Positions 1 through 6,601 of a DNA stretch of 21,679 nucleotides are shown here, piece by piece. The DNA comes from Pseudomonadota bacterium. GTDB lineage: Bacteria; Pseudomonadota; Gammaproteobacteria; Xanthomonadales; Rhodanobacteraceae. The DNA lies in NCBI GenBank assembly GCA_021783385.1, contig JAJXTX010000018.1, positions 1 to 21,679 of the forward strand, in the 5' to 3' direction. The position numbers and the translations under genes were made by a program. The stretch's first letter is position 1; each line of letters begins with the position of its first letter. The notes under the pieces were generated by a model, which was given only the letters and a program-made list of their open reading frames with translations, searched no databases and was not told the DNA's origin.

Positions 1-198
1 CTGGTCATAGACCGCGTCCTCGACCGGCGAGCGCCCGTTGACCCGGTACGCATGGTTCCAGCCATCGAGCCGATCATGCAGCGCGTCCAGCTCCTGTCGC
101 GCCTGCACCGGCGACCAGTCGGGGCAGACAGCCGCCCACAGGACGCGGGTGCAACACGCGGCGATACCCGCCACCAGCAGCAGCCCTACCTTGCACAT
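1..198 (-). CDS. ligB: LigB-type NAD-dependent DNA ligase, N-terminal fragment (C-terminus outside window)
   Basis: Only the first 66 codons are in the window, read leftwards from the ATG at 198; the frame is open to base 1. After a hydrophobic start (VGLLLVAGIAA), the stretch CPDWSPVQARQELDAL (25-40) and then LDGWNHAYRVNGRSPVEDAVYDQ-like residues (44-66) match, as I recall it, the N-terminus of E. coli LigB (CPAWSPARAQEEI, then a conserved DxVYDQ). LigB is a smaller NAD-dependent ligase that seals nicks in duplex DNA and is accessory to LigA. The N-terminus resembles a secretion signal, an odd trait for a DNA ligase but shared with the E. coli protein. A purine-rich AGGGGGAT (plus-strand 205-212) lies 6 bases before the ATG. 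The adenylation, OB and helix-hairpin-helix domains cannot be judged. Confidence 0.85.
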   Translation of the reverse strand, partial: MCKVGLLLVAGIAACCTRVLWAAVCPDWSPVQARQELDALHDRLDGWNHAYRVNGRSPVEDAVYDQ

Positions 199-309
199 CG
201 GCCCATCCCCCTGCGTGGAATACCGGGTCAGGCTAGCTTGGTCGCAGCGGCACGTTCAGACGCGTCGAGCGACGGCGCGCGTAGGTGGTGACCGCGCGCT
301 GCTGCCGCG

Positions 310-1095
310 CTAGCGGGCGGCGGGAGCGGCCGGCTGGCGTGCGATCGGCAGCCGCGTCTCGCCCTCGAAGCGGCCGTGCGGCCCGAAGCGGCGCTCGATG
401 ATCACGCCGTCGCCGGCATGCCCGATCGCCACCAGGGTGCTGGCACGGGTGCCGTAATGCTCGCCGCGCAGGAACGCCGCCGACAGCCAGCGTTCGCGCG
501 CCAGCCCCACGCCGGTATCCGGCAGCTGCGCATCGGGCGCCACCTGCTCATCGGCGAGCGCGTCGAACAGCGGCGCGAAGTCGCGTTCGCCGCCGTCGTC
601 GATCCAGCCCTGCAGGCGCTGCATCAACGCGCGCGTCTTCGGCCACGGTGTATAGAAATCGGCATTGGCCAGGCCGTGCACGCCCGCGCTCACCGGCTGC
701 ATGCGCGGCTGCGGGCGATTGCCCAGATAAAACGCGGCCTGCGCATCGAAGGTCAGCAGGTTGAACGGCCGGTACTCCGCCGCCGCGCGCAGCAGCTGCG
801 GGGCATGCGTCGCAGCATCCGCATGGCCGGCCAGGAAATCGGTCGCCAGCATGCCGCGCGAGACGCCGAGCTGCGGATCGCGCGGATCGCGCACGTTGGT
901 CACCACGCAGCAGCGCCCCGCGTCGGTCACCCCCAGCCAGGTGCCGCCGGCCTGCAGGTCGCGACCACCGATGATCGGCATGTCCTCCCAGCGCGCCAGC
1001 GCCGCACTGGGCCGCGCATGGAACTCATCGCGATTGCCCACCAGCAGCAGTCGCCAGCGCGGATGCGCCTGCCAGGCGAAGGCGATCAGGCACAT
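310..1095 (-). CDS. NRDE family protein (TANGO2-like, putative Ntn-type fold)
   Basis: 261 residues. The protein begins MCLIAFAW and carries the family signature NRDE at residues 21-24, followed by a W-GGRDLQAGGTWLG-type segment; these define the NRDE/TANGO2 family (named after transport and Golgi organization protein 2). The conserved Cys2 is thought to become the N-terminal residue, as in Ntn hydrolases, but the biochemical role in bacteria is not established; the animal homologue is linked to lipid, acyl-CoA or heme handling. The open frame runs upstream to 1317, but that extension overlaps the spmAB-like gene and lacks family similarity, so the ATG at 1095 is chosen. It starts 28 bases after the stop of the upstream membrane-protein gene and is probably co-transcribed with it. 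No signal peptide or membrane segment; probably cytosolic. Confidence 0.9.
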   Translation of the reverse strand: MCLIAFAWQAHPRWRLLLVGNRDEFHARPSAALARWEDMPIIGGRDLQAGGTWLGVTDAGRCCVVTNVRDPRDPQLGVSRGMLATDFLAGHADAATHAPQLLRAAAEYRPFNLLTFDAQAAFYLGNRPQPRMQPVSAGVHGLANADFYTPWPKTRALMQRLQGWIDDGGERDFAPLFDALADEQVAPDAQLPDTGVGLARERWLSAAFLRGEHYGTRASTLVAIGHAGDGVIIERRFGPHGRFEGETRLPIARQPAAPAAR

Positions 1096-1123
1096 CGGAT
1101 GGCATCCTCGTGCGCCACCGCGC

Positions 1124-2353
1124 TCATCCGAAAAACCAGTAGCACACGCCGATCGACGCCAGCACGCCGGCCAGGTCGGCCAGCAGCGCGCAGCCGATGG
1201 TATGCCGCACGCGCTTGATGCCGACCGCGCCGAAGTACACCGCCACCACATAGAAGGTGGTCTCGGTACTGCCCTGGATGGTGGCGGCAAGCCGCGCGGG
1301 AAAGCTGTCCACGCCATAGTGGTGGATCGTCTCGATCAGCATCGCGCGCGCGGCGCTGCCGGAGAACGGCTTGACCAGCGCGGTCGGCAGCGCATCCACG
1401 AAGCGGTCATCAAGGCCCGCATGCAGCACCAGCCAGCGGATCCCGGCCAGCGCGAAATCCAGCGCCCCCGAAGCGCGCAGCACGCCGACCGCGCACAGCA
1501 TCGCGATCAGGTACGGCAGCAGGTCCTTCGCCACCTCGAAACCCTGTTTGGCACCGTCCACGAACGTCTCGAACAGCGGCACCCGCCGCCACGCCCCCGC
1601 GCACAGGAACGCGATGATCACGCCGAACAGCATCAGGTTGCCGAGCAGCCCGGACAGCGAGGCCAGCGCCGCCGCCGTGAGCGAGCTCAGCAGCGCGATG
1701 AAGCCGGCCAGCAGGAGGCCGCCGCCGCCCAGCCACGCCAGCACGACCGGATCGCGCAGACGCAGCCGCTGCATCCAGGCCACCGACAGCAGGCCGGTGA
1801 GGTTGGCGGCGAAGTGCGCCAGCAGGATCGGCAGGAACACCAGCGTGGGATCGTGCGCGCCGGCCTGTGCGCGGTACACGAACACGGTCACCGGCAGCAG
1901 CGTCAGCGACGAGGCGTTGAGCACCAGGAACAGGATCTGCGCGTTGCTGGCGGTGTCGGCCGACGGGTTCAGCGTCTGCAGCTCGCGCATCGCGCGCAGG
2001 CCGATCGGGGTGGCCGCGTTGTCCAGCCCGAGCGCGTTGGCGGCGAAGTTCAGCGTGATCAGGCCGATCGCCGGATGCCCGCGCGGCACCCCCGGCATCA
2101 GCCGCGCAAACAGCGGCCCGAGCACGCGCGCCAGCCGATCCACGAGGCCGGCCTGCTCCGCGATGCGCAGGAAACCCAGCCACAGGGTCAGCGTGCCGAA
2201 CAGCAGCAGCATCACCTGCACCGACAGTTCGGCCATCGTGAACAGCGACGCCACCACCGCCGCGAACACCGTCTCGTCGCCACCGATCAGCCAGCGCGCC
2301 AGCGCCGCCACCGCCGCCACCAGAAAGAAACCGAACCACAGCCGGTTCAGCAT
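1124..2353 (-). CDS. Fused SpmA-SpmB family membrane protein (nucleoside recognition/gate domains)
   Basis: 409 residues, strongly hydrophobic, with about nine to ten probable membrane segments. The N-terminal half contains the SpmA-like gate region (AIGLITLNFAANALGLDN, then SNAQILFLVLNASSLTLLP). The C-terminal half is SpmB-like (FVDGAKQGFEVAKDLLPYL, then ALVKPFSGSAARAM and GSTETTFYVVAVYFGAVG). In Bacillus, SpmA and SpmB are separate proteins needed for spore core dehydration; Gram-negative, non-sporulating bacteria carry a single fused protein of unknown substrate, possibly a transporter. The open frame extends upstream to 2494, but the extra 47 residues are Arg-rich and low-complexity, so the ATG at 2353 (MLNRLWFGFF) is preferred. 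No clear Shine-Dalgarno sequence precedes it. The NRDE gene follows 28 bases downstream, suggesting a two-gene operon. Confidence 0.87.
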   Translation of the reverse strand: MLNRLWFGFFLVAAVAALARWLIGGDETVFAAVVASLFTMAELSVQVMLLLFGTLTLWLGFLRIAEQAGLVDRLARVLGPLFARLMPGVPRGHPAIGLITLNFAANALGLDNAATPIGLRAMRELQTLNPSADTASNAQILFLVLNASSLTLLPVTVFVYRAQAGAHDPTLVFLPILLAHFAANLTGLLSVAWMQRLRLRDPVVLAWLGGGGLLLAGFIALLSSLTAAALASLSGLLGNLMLFGVIIAFLCAGAWRRVPLFETFVDGAKQGFEVAKDLLPYLIAMLCAVGVLRASGALDFALAGIRWLVLHAGLDDRFVDALPTALVKPFSGSAARAMLIETIHHYGVDSFPARLAATIQGSTETTFYVVAVYFGAVGIKRVRHTIGCALLADLAGVLASIGVCYWFFG

Positions 2354-2721
2354 GGGCGCGTCGACGCGGCGGGAGAGGCAGGCATGCCCGCATTGTCGAC
2401 GACATCGGGGGCGGCGGCCAGCGCCCGCCGTCGGCGCAAAAACGGCATTCCTATGAGTGCGGGCGTTCACGCTCATCGGCGCAAGGCTCGCCATAGGCAG
2501 CAGGATCTTACGACAGCATGACTGTCATTCGATCTGACGTAGCCGCAATCGCCTGCGCAGGCTGGGTTGCCGGGCAGTATCAACCCAAGTAATACACTCA
2601 AATCATGAAGTACGAGCTTGGCCGATGACGTAATTACATGCGTTGTCGTACGTAATTGCGGTGAAGGCCGGTCGTACAATATTTCCCTGTTTCCGGAATA
2701 ACTTGCAACGCGTACGTGACG

Positions 2722-2736
2722 GTTGCGTAACGCAAC
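2722..2736. repeat. Perfect inverted repeat GTTGCGT-A-ACGCAAC, candidate operator
   Basis: The two 7-base arms are exact reverse complements around a single central A. A short, near-continuous palindrome in a low-GC intergenic region upstream of an outer-membrane receptor is the usual appearance of a binding site for a dimeric regulator. LacI-family repressors bind sites of broadly this kind and control several TonB receptors in Xanthomonadales, but nothing here identifies the protein. The site is about 360 bp upstream of the receptor start, far for direct repression, so it may belong to an unseen transcript. Confidence 0.35.
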
Positions 2737-2839
2737 GATAACAACGTATGGTTGGGTTCAAGCTGCGCCAAACCAAGGTAATCAACCCACCGTGGTTAAG
2801 GCACACCAAGGCGATCGGGGCGTTTTGTCGGGAGGTCTG

Positions 2840-2950
2840 ATGTTGCTGATTTTGTTACATCGACACGGACTGACGGCAGCGCCCGGCGGCGTCTCCGACT
2901 GCATGACGACACTGGGTGATGGCGCAGGCAGGGAATGGGAGATCTGCTGA
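2840..2950 (+). CDS. Possible 36-residue peptide upstream of TonB receptor (doubtful)
   Basis: An ATG at 2840 is preceded 4 bases upstream by GGGAGG, one of the better ribosome-binding sequences in the window. It opens a 36-codon frame: a short hydrophobic start (MLLILLHRHG), a Gly-Gly at residues 16-17, two later Cys residues (20 and 36, plus Met21) and a C-terminal EWEIC. No family is recognised. It could be a short secreted or leader peptide, or chance. There is no tyrosine, so it is not an obvious substrate for tyrosine sulfation by the neighbouring sulfotransferase-type proteins. The frame stops 146 bases before the receptor start. Confidence 0.2.
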   Translation: MLLILLHRHGLTAAPGGVSDCMTTLGDGAGREWEIC

Positions 2951-3096
2951 TTCCAGAAAGGGTAGCTGAGTGGACGTGATTACTTTTGCTGACAAGAGTT
3001 GTTCATGTATTCATTTCAATGGGCGTTGAGTAGGGATGATTTTGTAGTTCAACTTCAAAACAACATTCACCATATATATCGTACTGGGGAGTCGCT

Positions 3097-6000
3097 ATGT
3101 CAATGAAGAATCATACTTTTACCGCCGTGAGGCCGGTGCGCCGCACTGCCATGACGGTGGCGATCACCGCCGCCCTTGCCATGACCGGCGGCCAAGCCAT
3201 TGCCCAGTCGACAACGGGCACGATTTTCGGCCAGGCTCCGGCAGTGAGCGGCGAGACAATTCAGATCACGGGTGGTTCGGGTTTCAACCGCACCGTACCG
3301 GTGGATCAGTCAGGTCGCTACTCGGTCACCCTGCCCGTCGGCACCTACACCGTCACACTGCTGCAGAATGGCAAAGCGATTCAGTCGAGGTCCAACGTCA
3401 CGCCGAACGTGTCGAGTGGCACAGCGGTCAACTTCGCTGCGGCGGGCGGCAAGGCGAACCCGCAGACGCTGTCGACCATAACGGTCACGGCCAGCAGCGT
3501 GCCTCCTGTTGATGTGTCCTCAACCCGCCAAAGTCTGATCATCACTGCTCAGCAGCTGTCACATCTTCCGCTTGGCCGCTCCGGTGAGTCGATCGCCCTG
3601 CTCGCACCCGGCACGGTCTACGGCGCAGGTGCGCTTGGCACGGGTCCCACGGGTGCGCCGCTGGTTTCGTTTGGCGGTGCGTCGATCGCTGAGAACGCCT
3701 ACTACATCAACGGTTACAACACGTCCGACCCGCTCTACAACGAGGGCGGCATCACCCTGCCCTACGGTTCCATCGAACAACAGCAAACCATCACCAGCGG
3801 CTACGGGGCGGCCTACGGTCGTTCGGCCGGCGGCGTGATCAGCCAGATCGGCAAGAGCGGCACCAACGAGTGGCATTTCGGCGCGCAGGCGCTGTGGCGA
3901 CCCGATTTCGCCCAGGGCAGCTTTGTCAATTACCACTACAACAATCCATTGTCGAGCGCGACCGGCAATGTCGGAAAGATGTATGAAAACCGGCAGCCCA
4001 ACTCCAATTGGGAGACTGTCTACGACGCCTATGTCGGTGGCCCCCTGATCAAGGACAAGCTGTTCTTCTTCCTGTCGGCAGAGGGCGACAAGCAGTATCA
4101 GGTCACCAACGGTACCGTCGGTGCAGGCAAGATCAGGAACGAGACGACTCACCTGCCCAAGTTCTATGGCAAGATTGACTGGAACATCAACGACAACAAC
4201 ACCCTGTCCCTGACCGGCATCCGCACCTCGCAGCAGTACCAGGGCGCGTTCTACAATTACGACAACACCACCAATACCACGGGAGGCTTCAGCACGCTGG
4301 CGCCGCAGGGCAAGAACTCGTTCGGCATCTGGATCGCGAAGTACACCTCGTACATTACCGACAACCTGACGTTCAATGCGCTGTACGGCAAGATGAGCGA
4401 TACGTATTACACCGCTCCCCCGGGCGACGGAGCCTCGCCGCTTGCAAACATCATCAATCCGAACCAGCAAAACCCGGCGCTGAACGGTGGCAACGCCAAT
4501 GGCATCCAAAATGCCAACCAGTTCGCCCAGCTCCCTAATTCGAATCATACGGGCGGCAATAACAACCTGCGGCTCGACTTTGACTGGAAGCTTGGGGCGC
4601 ACGACCTGCAGTTCGGTATTGATAACCAGAATACCTATGACAAGGGCGACGGCAGCATTACCACCGGTCCGGGTTATGCATGGTCGTATGGCAACGGCAT
4701 CCCCACCAACTATATTGTTGGCACGAACCCGAACAATGCGCCGTGGGTCGATGCGACAGCCGCCTATCCGAATGGCGGGGGCGGCTACTATGTCAGCCAA
4801 TACAGATTCTTTACCGCCGCAGCGGTCTCGGTGAGACAGCGCGCCCAGTTTATCCAGGACAACTGGCAGGTCACCGACAACCTGCTGCTGAAGCTGGGCC
4901 TGCGCAACGATCAGTTCACCAACCTCAACGCGAAGGGCGTGCCCTACATCCGCGAGCACAGCGGTCAGCTGGCGCCGCGTCTGGGCTTCAGTTGGGATGT
5001 GTTCGGCGATTCCAGCCTGAAGGTGTTCGGCAATGTCGGACGTTATTACCTGGCACTGCCCACCGGCGTGGCGGTGCGCGAGGCCTCCGCGTCCACCTTC
5101 ACCAACCAGTACTACACCTACTCGGGCATTGACCCCGCAACCGGTTATCCGACCGGCCTGACTCCCATCAACTCGAAGGGGCAGACGTCAGGTCCCGGGG
5201 TGCCGGTCTCGCTGAACAATGAATACGGGCAGGCACTCAATCCGTACACTGTCCACTCCACCAACATCAAGGCCGAGTACCAGGATCAGTTTGTGCTGGG
5301 CATGCAGCAGGAGTTTGCCAAGTCCTGGGTGTATGGCGTGCAGGGCACCTACAGCAGGCTGGGCCGGATCATTGATGATGTCGGCGATCCCATCCCGCAG
5401 TGCGAACAGCTGATCGCACAGAATCCGAGCATCTCGGCAACCAATCCGAATGCGCTTGCCGACTGCGAGGGCAACCCGGCTGCCTACAACATCCAGGGCA
5501 GCGTGCTGATCAACCCGGGCTCGACGAACAACTTCAGCGTCGTGAACCCCGCCGGCGGCTATTATCACTACACCGTATCACCGGCGCAGTTCGGCTTCCC
5601 GAAGGCTACCCGCAAGTACTACGCGCTTGAGGCCTTCCTGGAGCACGTGTGGGACGGCAAATGGTACGGCAAGCTCGACTACGTGTTCTCCAAGAGCTAC
5701 GGCAGCACGGAAGGACCCGTGCAGTCGAACATCGGCCAGGGCGGTTCCTCGGGCTCGATCACCACGCAGTGGGATTACGGTCAGCTGATGCAGTACGCCA
5801 ACGGCGTGCAGGCCAACAGCCGCCAGCATGTGTTCAAGGCCTTCGGTTCGTACCAGATCGCGCCGGAGTGGCTGGCCAGCGCCATCGTGACCGTGGCCTC
5901 GGGTACGCCCAAGAGCTGCCTGGGTTATTTTGGTCCCAACCAGACCAACCCCGGCCTCGGTTACGGCTCCTTCACTCACTGGTGCAACGGCAAGCCGGCG

Positions 6001-6273
6001 CCGAGCGGTTCGACAGGCTACACGCCGTGGATCCATCAGCTCGATCTCAGCCTGGAGTACCGGCCGCTGTGGGCGCAGAAGAAGCTGGCGTTCCAGCTAC
6101 AGGTCCACAATGTGCTGAACGAGCAGAAGGTGACTCAGTACTACCCGTACTTTGGTCAGTACCTGCCGGGAGCCACGCCAGCCACGACCACCTACTCTTA
6201 TCCGAGCTATGGCCGGCCGGAATTCACCGAAGCGCCGCGCTATGTACAACTTGGCGTGACCTACGACTGGTGA
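3097..6273 (+). CDS. Oar-like TonB-dependent outer-membrane receptor
   Basis: 1058 residues. The start at 3097 has GGGGAG five bases upstream; a second Met at codon 3 is possible. Residues 1-36 are a signal peptide (RR in the n-region, then a hydrophobic stretch, AIA before Q37). Residues about 38-115 form a small beta-sandwich of the carboxypeptidase-regulatory-like type (DQSGRYSVTLPVGTYTVTL at 70-88). STITVTA near 126-132 resembles a TonB box. The plug follows, with YYINGYNTSDPL (202-213) and SGYGAAYGRSAGGVISQIGK (234-253), a hallmark of Oar-type receptors. The rest is the beta-barrel, rich in Asn, Tyr and Gly, ending in an aromatic residue (TYDW) as BAM substrates do. It should import or sense a large ligand across the outer membrane using TonB-ExbBD energy; the ligand is unknown. 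It is monocistronic: tandem hairpins follow the stop. Confidence 0.93.
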   Translation: MSMKNHTFTAVRPVRRTAMTVAITAALAMTGGQAIAQSTTGTIFGQAPAVSGETIQITGGSGFNRTVPVDQSGRYSVTLPVGTYTVTLLQNGKAIQSRSNVTPNVSSGTAVNFAAAGGKANPQTLSTITVTASSVPPVDVSSTRQSLIITAQQLSHLPLGRSGESIALLAPGTVYGAGALGTGPTGAPLVSFGGASIAENAYYINGYNTSDPLYNEGGITLPYGSIEQQQTITSGYGAAYGRSAGGVISQIGKSGTNEWHFGAQALWRPDFAQGSFVNYHYNNPLSSATGNVGKMYENRQPNSNWETVYDAYVGGPLIKDKLFFFLSAEGDKQYQVTNGTVGAGKIRNETTHLPKFYGKIDWNINDNNTLSLTGIRTSQQYQGAFYNYDNTTNTTGGFSTLAPQGKNSFGIWIAKYTSYITDNLTFNALYGKMSDTYYTAPPGDGASPLANIINPNQQNPALNGGNANGIQNANQFAQLPNSNHTGGNNNLRLDFDWKLGAHDLQFGIDNQNTYDKGDGSITTGPGYAWSYGNGIPTNYIVGTNPNNAPWVDATAAYPNGGGGYYVSQYRFFTAAAVSVRQRAQFIQDNWQVTDNLLLKLGLRNDQFTNLNAKGVPYIREHSGQLAPRLGFSWDVFGDSSLKVFGNVGRYYLALPTGVAVREASASTFTNQYYTYSGIDPATGYPTGLTPINSKGQTSGPGVPVSLNNEYGQALNPYTVHSTNIKAEYQDQFVLGMQQEFAKSWVYGVQGTYSRLGRIIDDVGDPIPQCEQLIAQNPSISATNPNALADCEGNPAAYNIQGSVLINPGSTNNFSVVNPAGGYYHYTVSPAQFGFPKATRKYYALEAFLEHVWDGKWYGKLDYVFSKSYGSTEGPVQSNIGQGGSSGSITTQWDYGQLMQYANGVQANSRQHVFKAFGSYQIAPEWLASAIVTVASGTPKSCLGYFGPNQTNPGLGYGSFTHWCNGKPAPSGSTGYTPWIHQLDLSLEYRPLWAQKKLAFQLQVHNVLNEQKVTQYYPYFGQYLPGATPATTTYSYPSYGRPEFTEAPRYVQLGVTYDW

Positions 6274-6279
6274 AAACGC

Positions 6280-6320
6280 GACAGACGCGTGCATCCCGGA
6301 AATGGGGATGCACGGCTGTC
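6280..6320 (+). terminator. Long hairpin directly after TonB receptor stop codon
   Basis: Seven bases after the TGA, GTGCATCCC (6289-6297) pairs with GGGATGCAC (6305-6313) around a 7-base loop; C6288/G6314 extends it, and GACAG (6280-6284) pairs with CTGTC (6316-6320) across a small internal loop. No T-run follows, so it is more likely an mRNA 3'-end stabiliser, or a helper to the intrinsic terminator 16 bases further on, than a terminator by itself. Confidence 0.7.
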
Positions 6321-6335
6321 TCCTGAAGCAATCCG

Positions 6336-6368
6336 AAGGGTCGCCGTCATCCGGCGGCCCTTTTGCTT
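6336..6368 (+). terminator. Rho-independent terminator of the TonB receptor gene
   Basis: AAGGGTCGCCG (6336-6346) pairs with CGGCGGCCCTT (6352-6362) with one G-U pair and a 5-base loop, followed by a T-rich tail (TTTTGCTT from 6361). This is a standard intrinsic terminator reading rightwards. It separates the receptor from the sulfotransferase gene that starts 233 bases later. Confidence 0.85.
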
Positions 6369-6601
6369 GCGAGGCGCAGACGACAAAAAGTACTGCCGAG
6401 CAACGCTTCTGACGCGGTGGCACCATCGCGCATGCGCCATGCGAGCGGGCTTGTGCAAGTTTTGTGTGCAGCTGGCCGTGAGTCGGTTTCAACACGGAAT
6501 GGAGCGCTGCGCAGCCGCGCGGCGTGTCCGCCGGATTACGTAGGGGTATGTATGGCCACGACACGCGACGCCATGGCTGAGGCGAACCGAAGGGATTTGC
6601 G
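6369..6601. other. Gene-free stretch upstream of first sulfotransferase gene
   Basis: Together with the two hairpins this completes the 328 bp between receptor and sulfotransferase. No conserved coding frame is seen. GGTATGTAT near 6547 could be a promoter -10 element, but no good -35 accompanies it. The last bases carry the ribosome-binding AAGGGA used by the GTG start at 6602. Confidence 0.4.

Larger units (their letters stand above)
2354..3096. other. 743-bp divergent intergenic region between spmAB-like gene and TonB receptor
   Basis: No convincing conserved gene is seen; short open frames on both strands have no recognisable domains. From about 2500 onward the base composition is visibly less GC-rich than in flanking genes, as expected of a long regulatory region. 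It contains a perfect inverted repeat at 2722-2736, an inverted pair TGGGTTG/CAACCCA at 2563-2569 and 2581-2587, two direct copies of ACGTAATT at 2628 and 2650, and further TACG words. Near the receptor start, TTCAAC (3048-3053), 17 bases, then CATATATAT (3071-3079) is a weak promoter candidate, with the Shine-Dalgarno sequence GGGGAG at 3086-3091. Two divergent promoters are expected here but cannot be placed firmly. Confidence 0.6.

Noticed and set aside
761..2521. 586-codon and 361-codon plus-strand frames opposite the NRDE and SpmAB genes
   Set aside because: The opposite strand encodes recognisable proteins; these frames are low-complexity Arg/Gln/His or Ser/Arg stretches without domains.
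2603..2809. 68-codon minus-strand frame in the intergenic region before the receptor
   Set aside because: No ribosome-binding site of note, no domain, and it overlaps the palindromes and TACG cluster, which better fit a regulatory role.
3559..4959. 466-codon minus-strand frame inside the TonB receptor gene
   Set aside because: Antisense shadow; the Val/Asp/Arg-rich product is typical of a mirrored coding frame.
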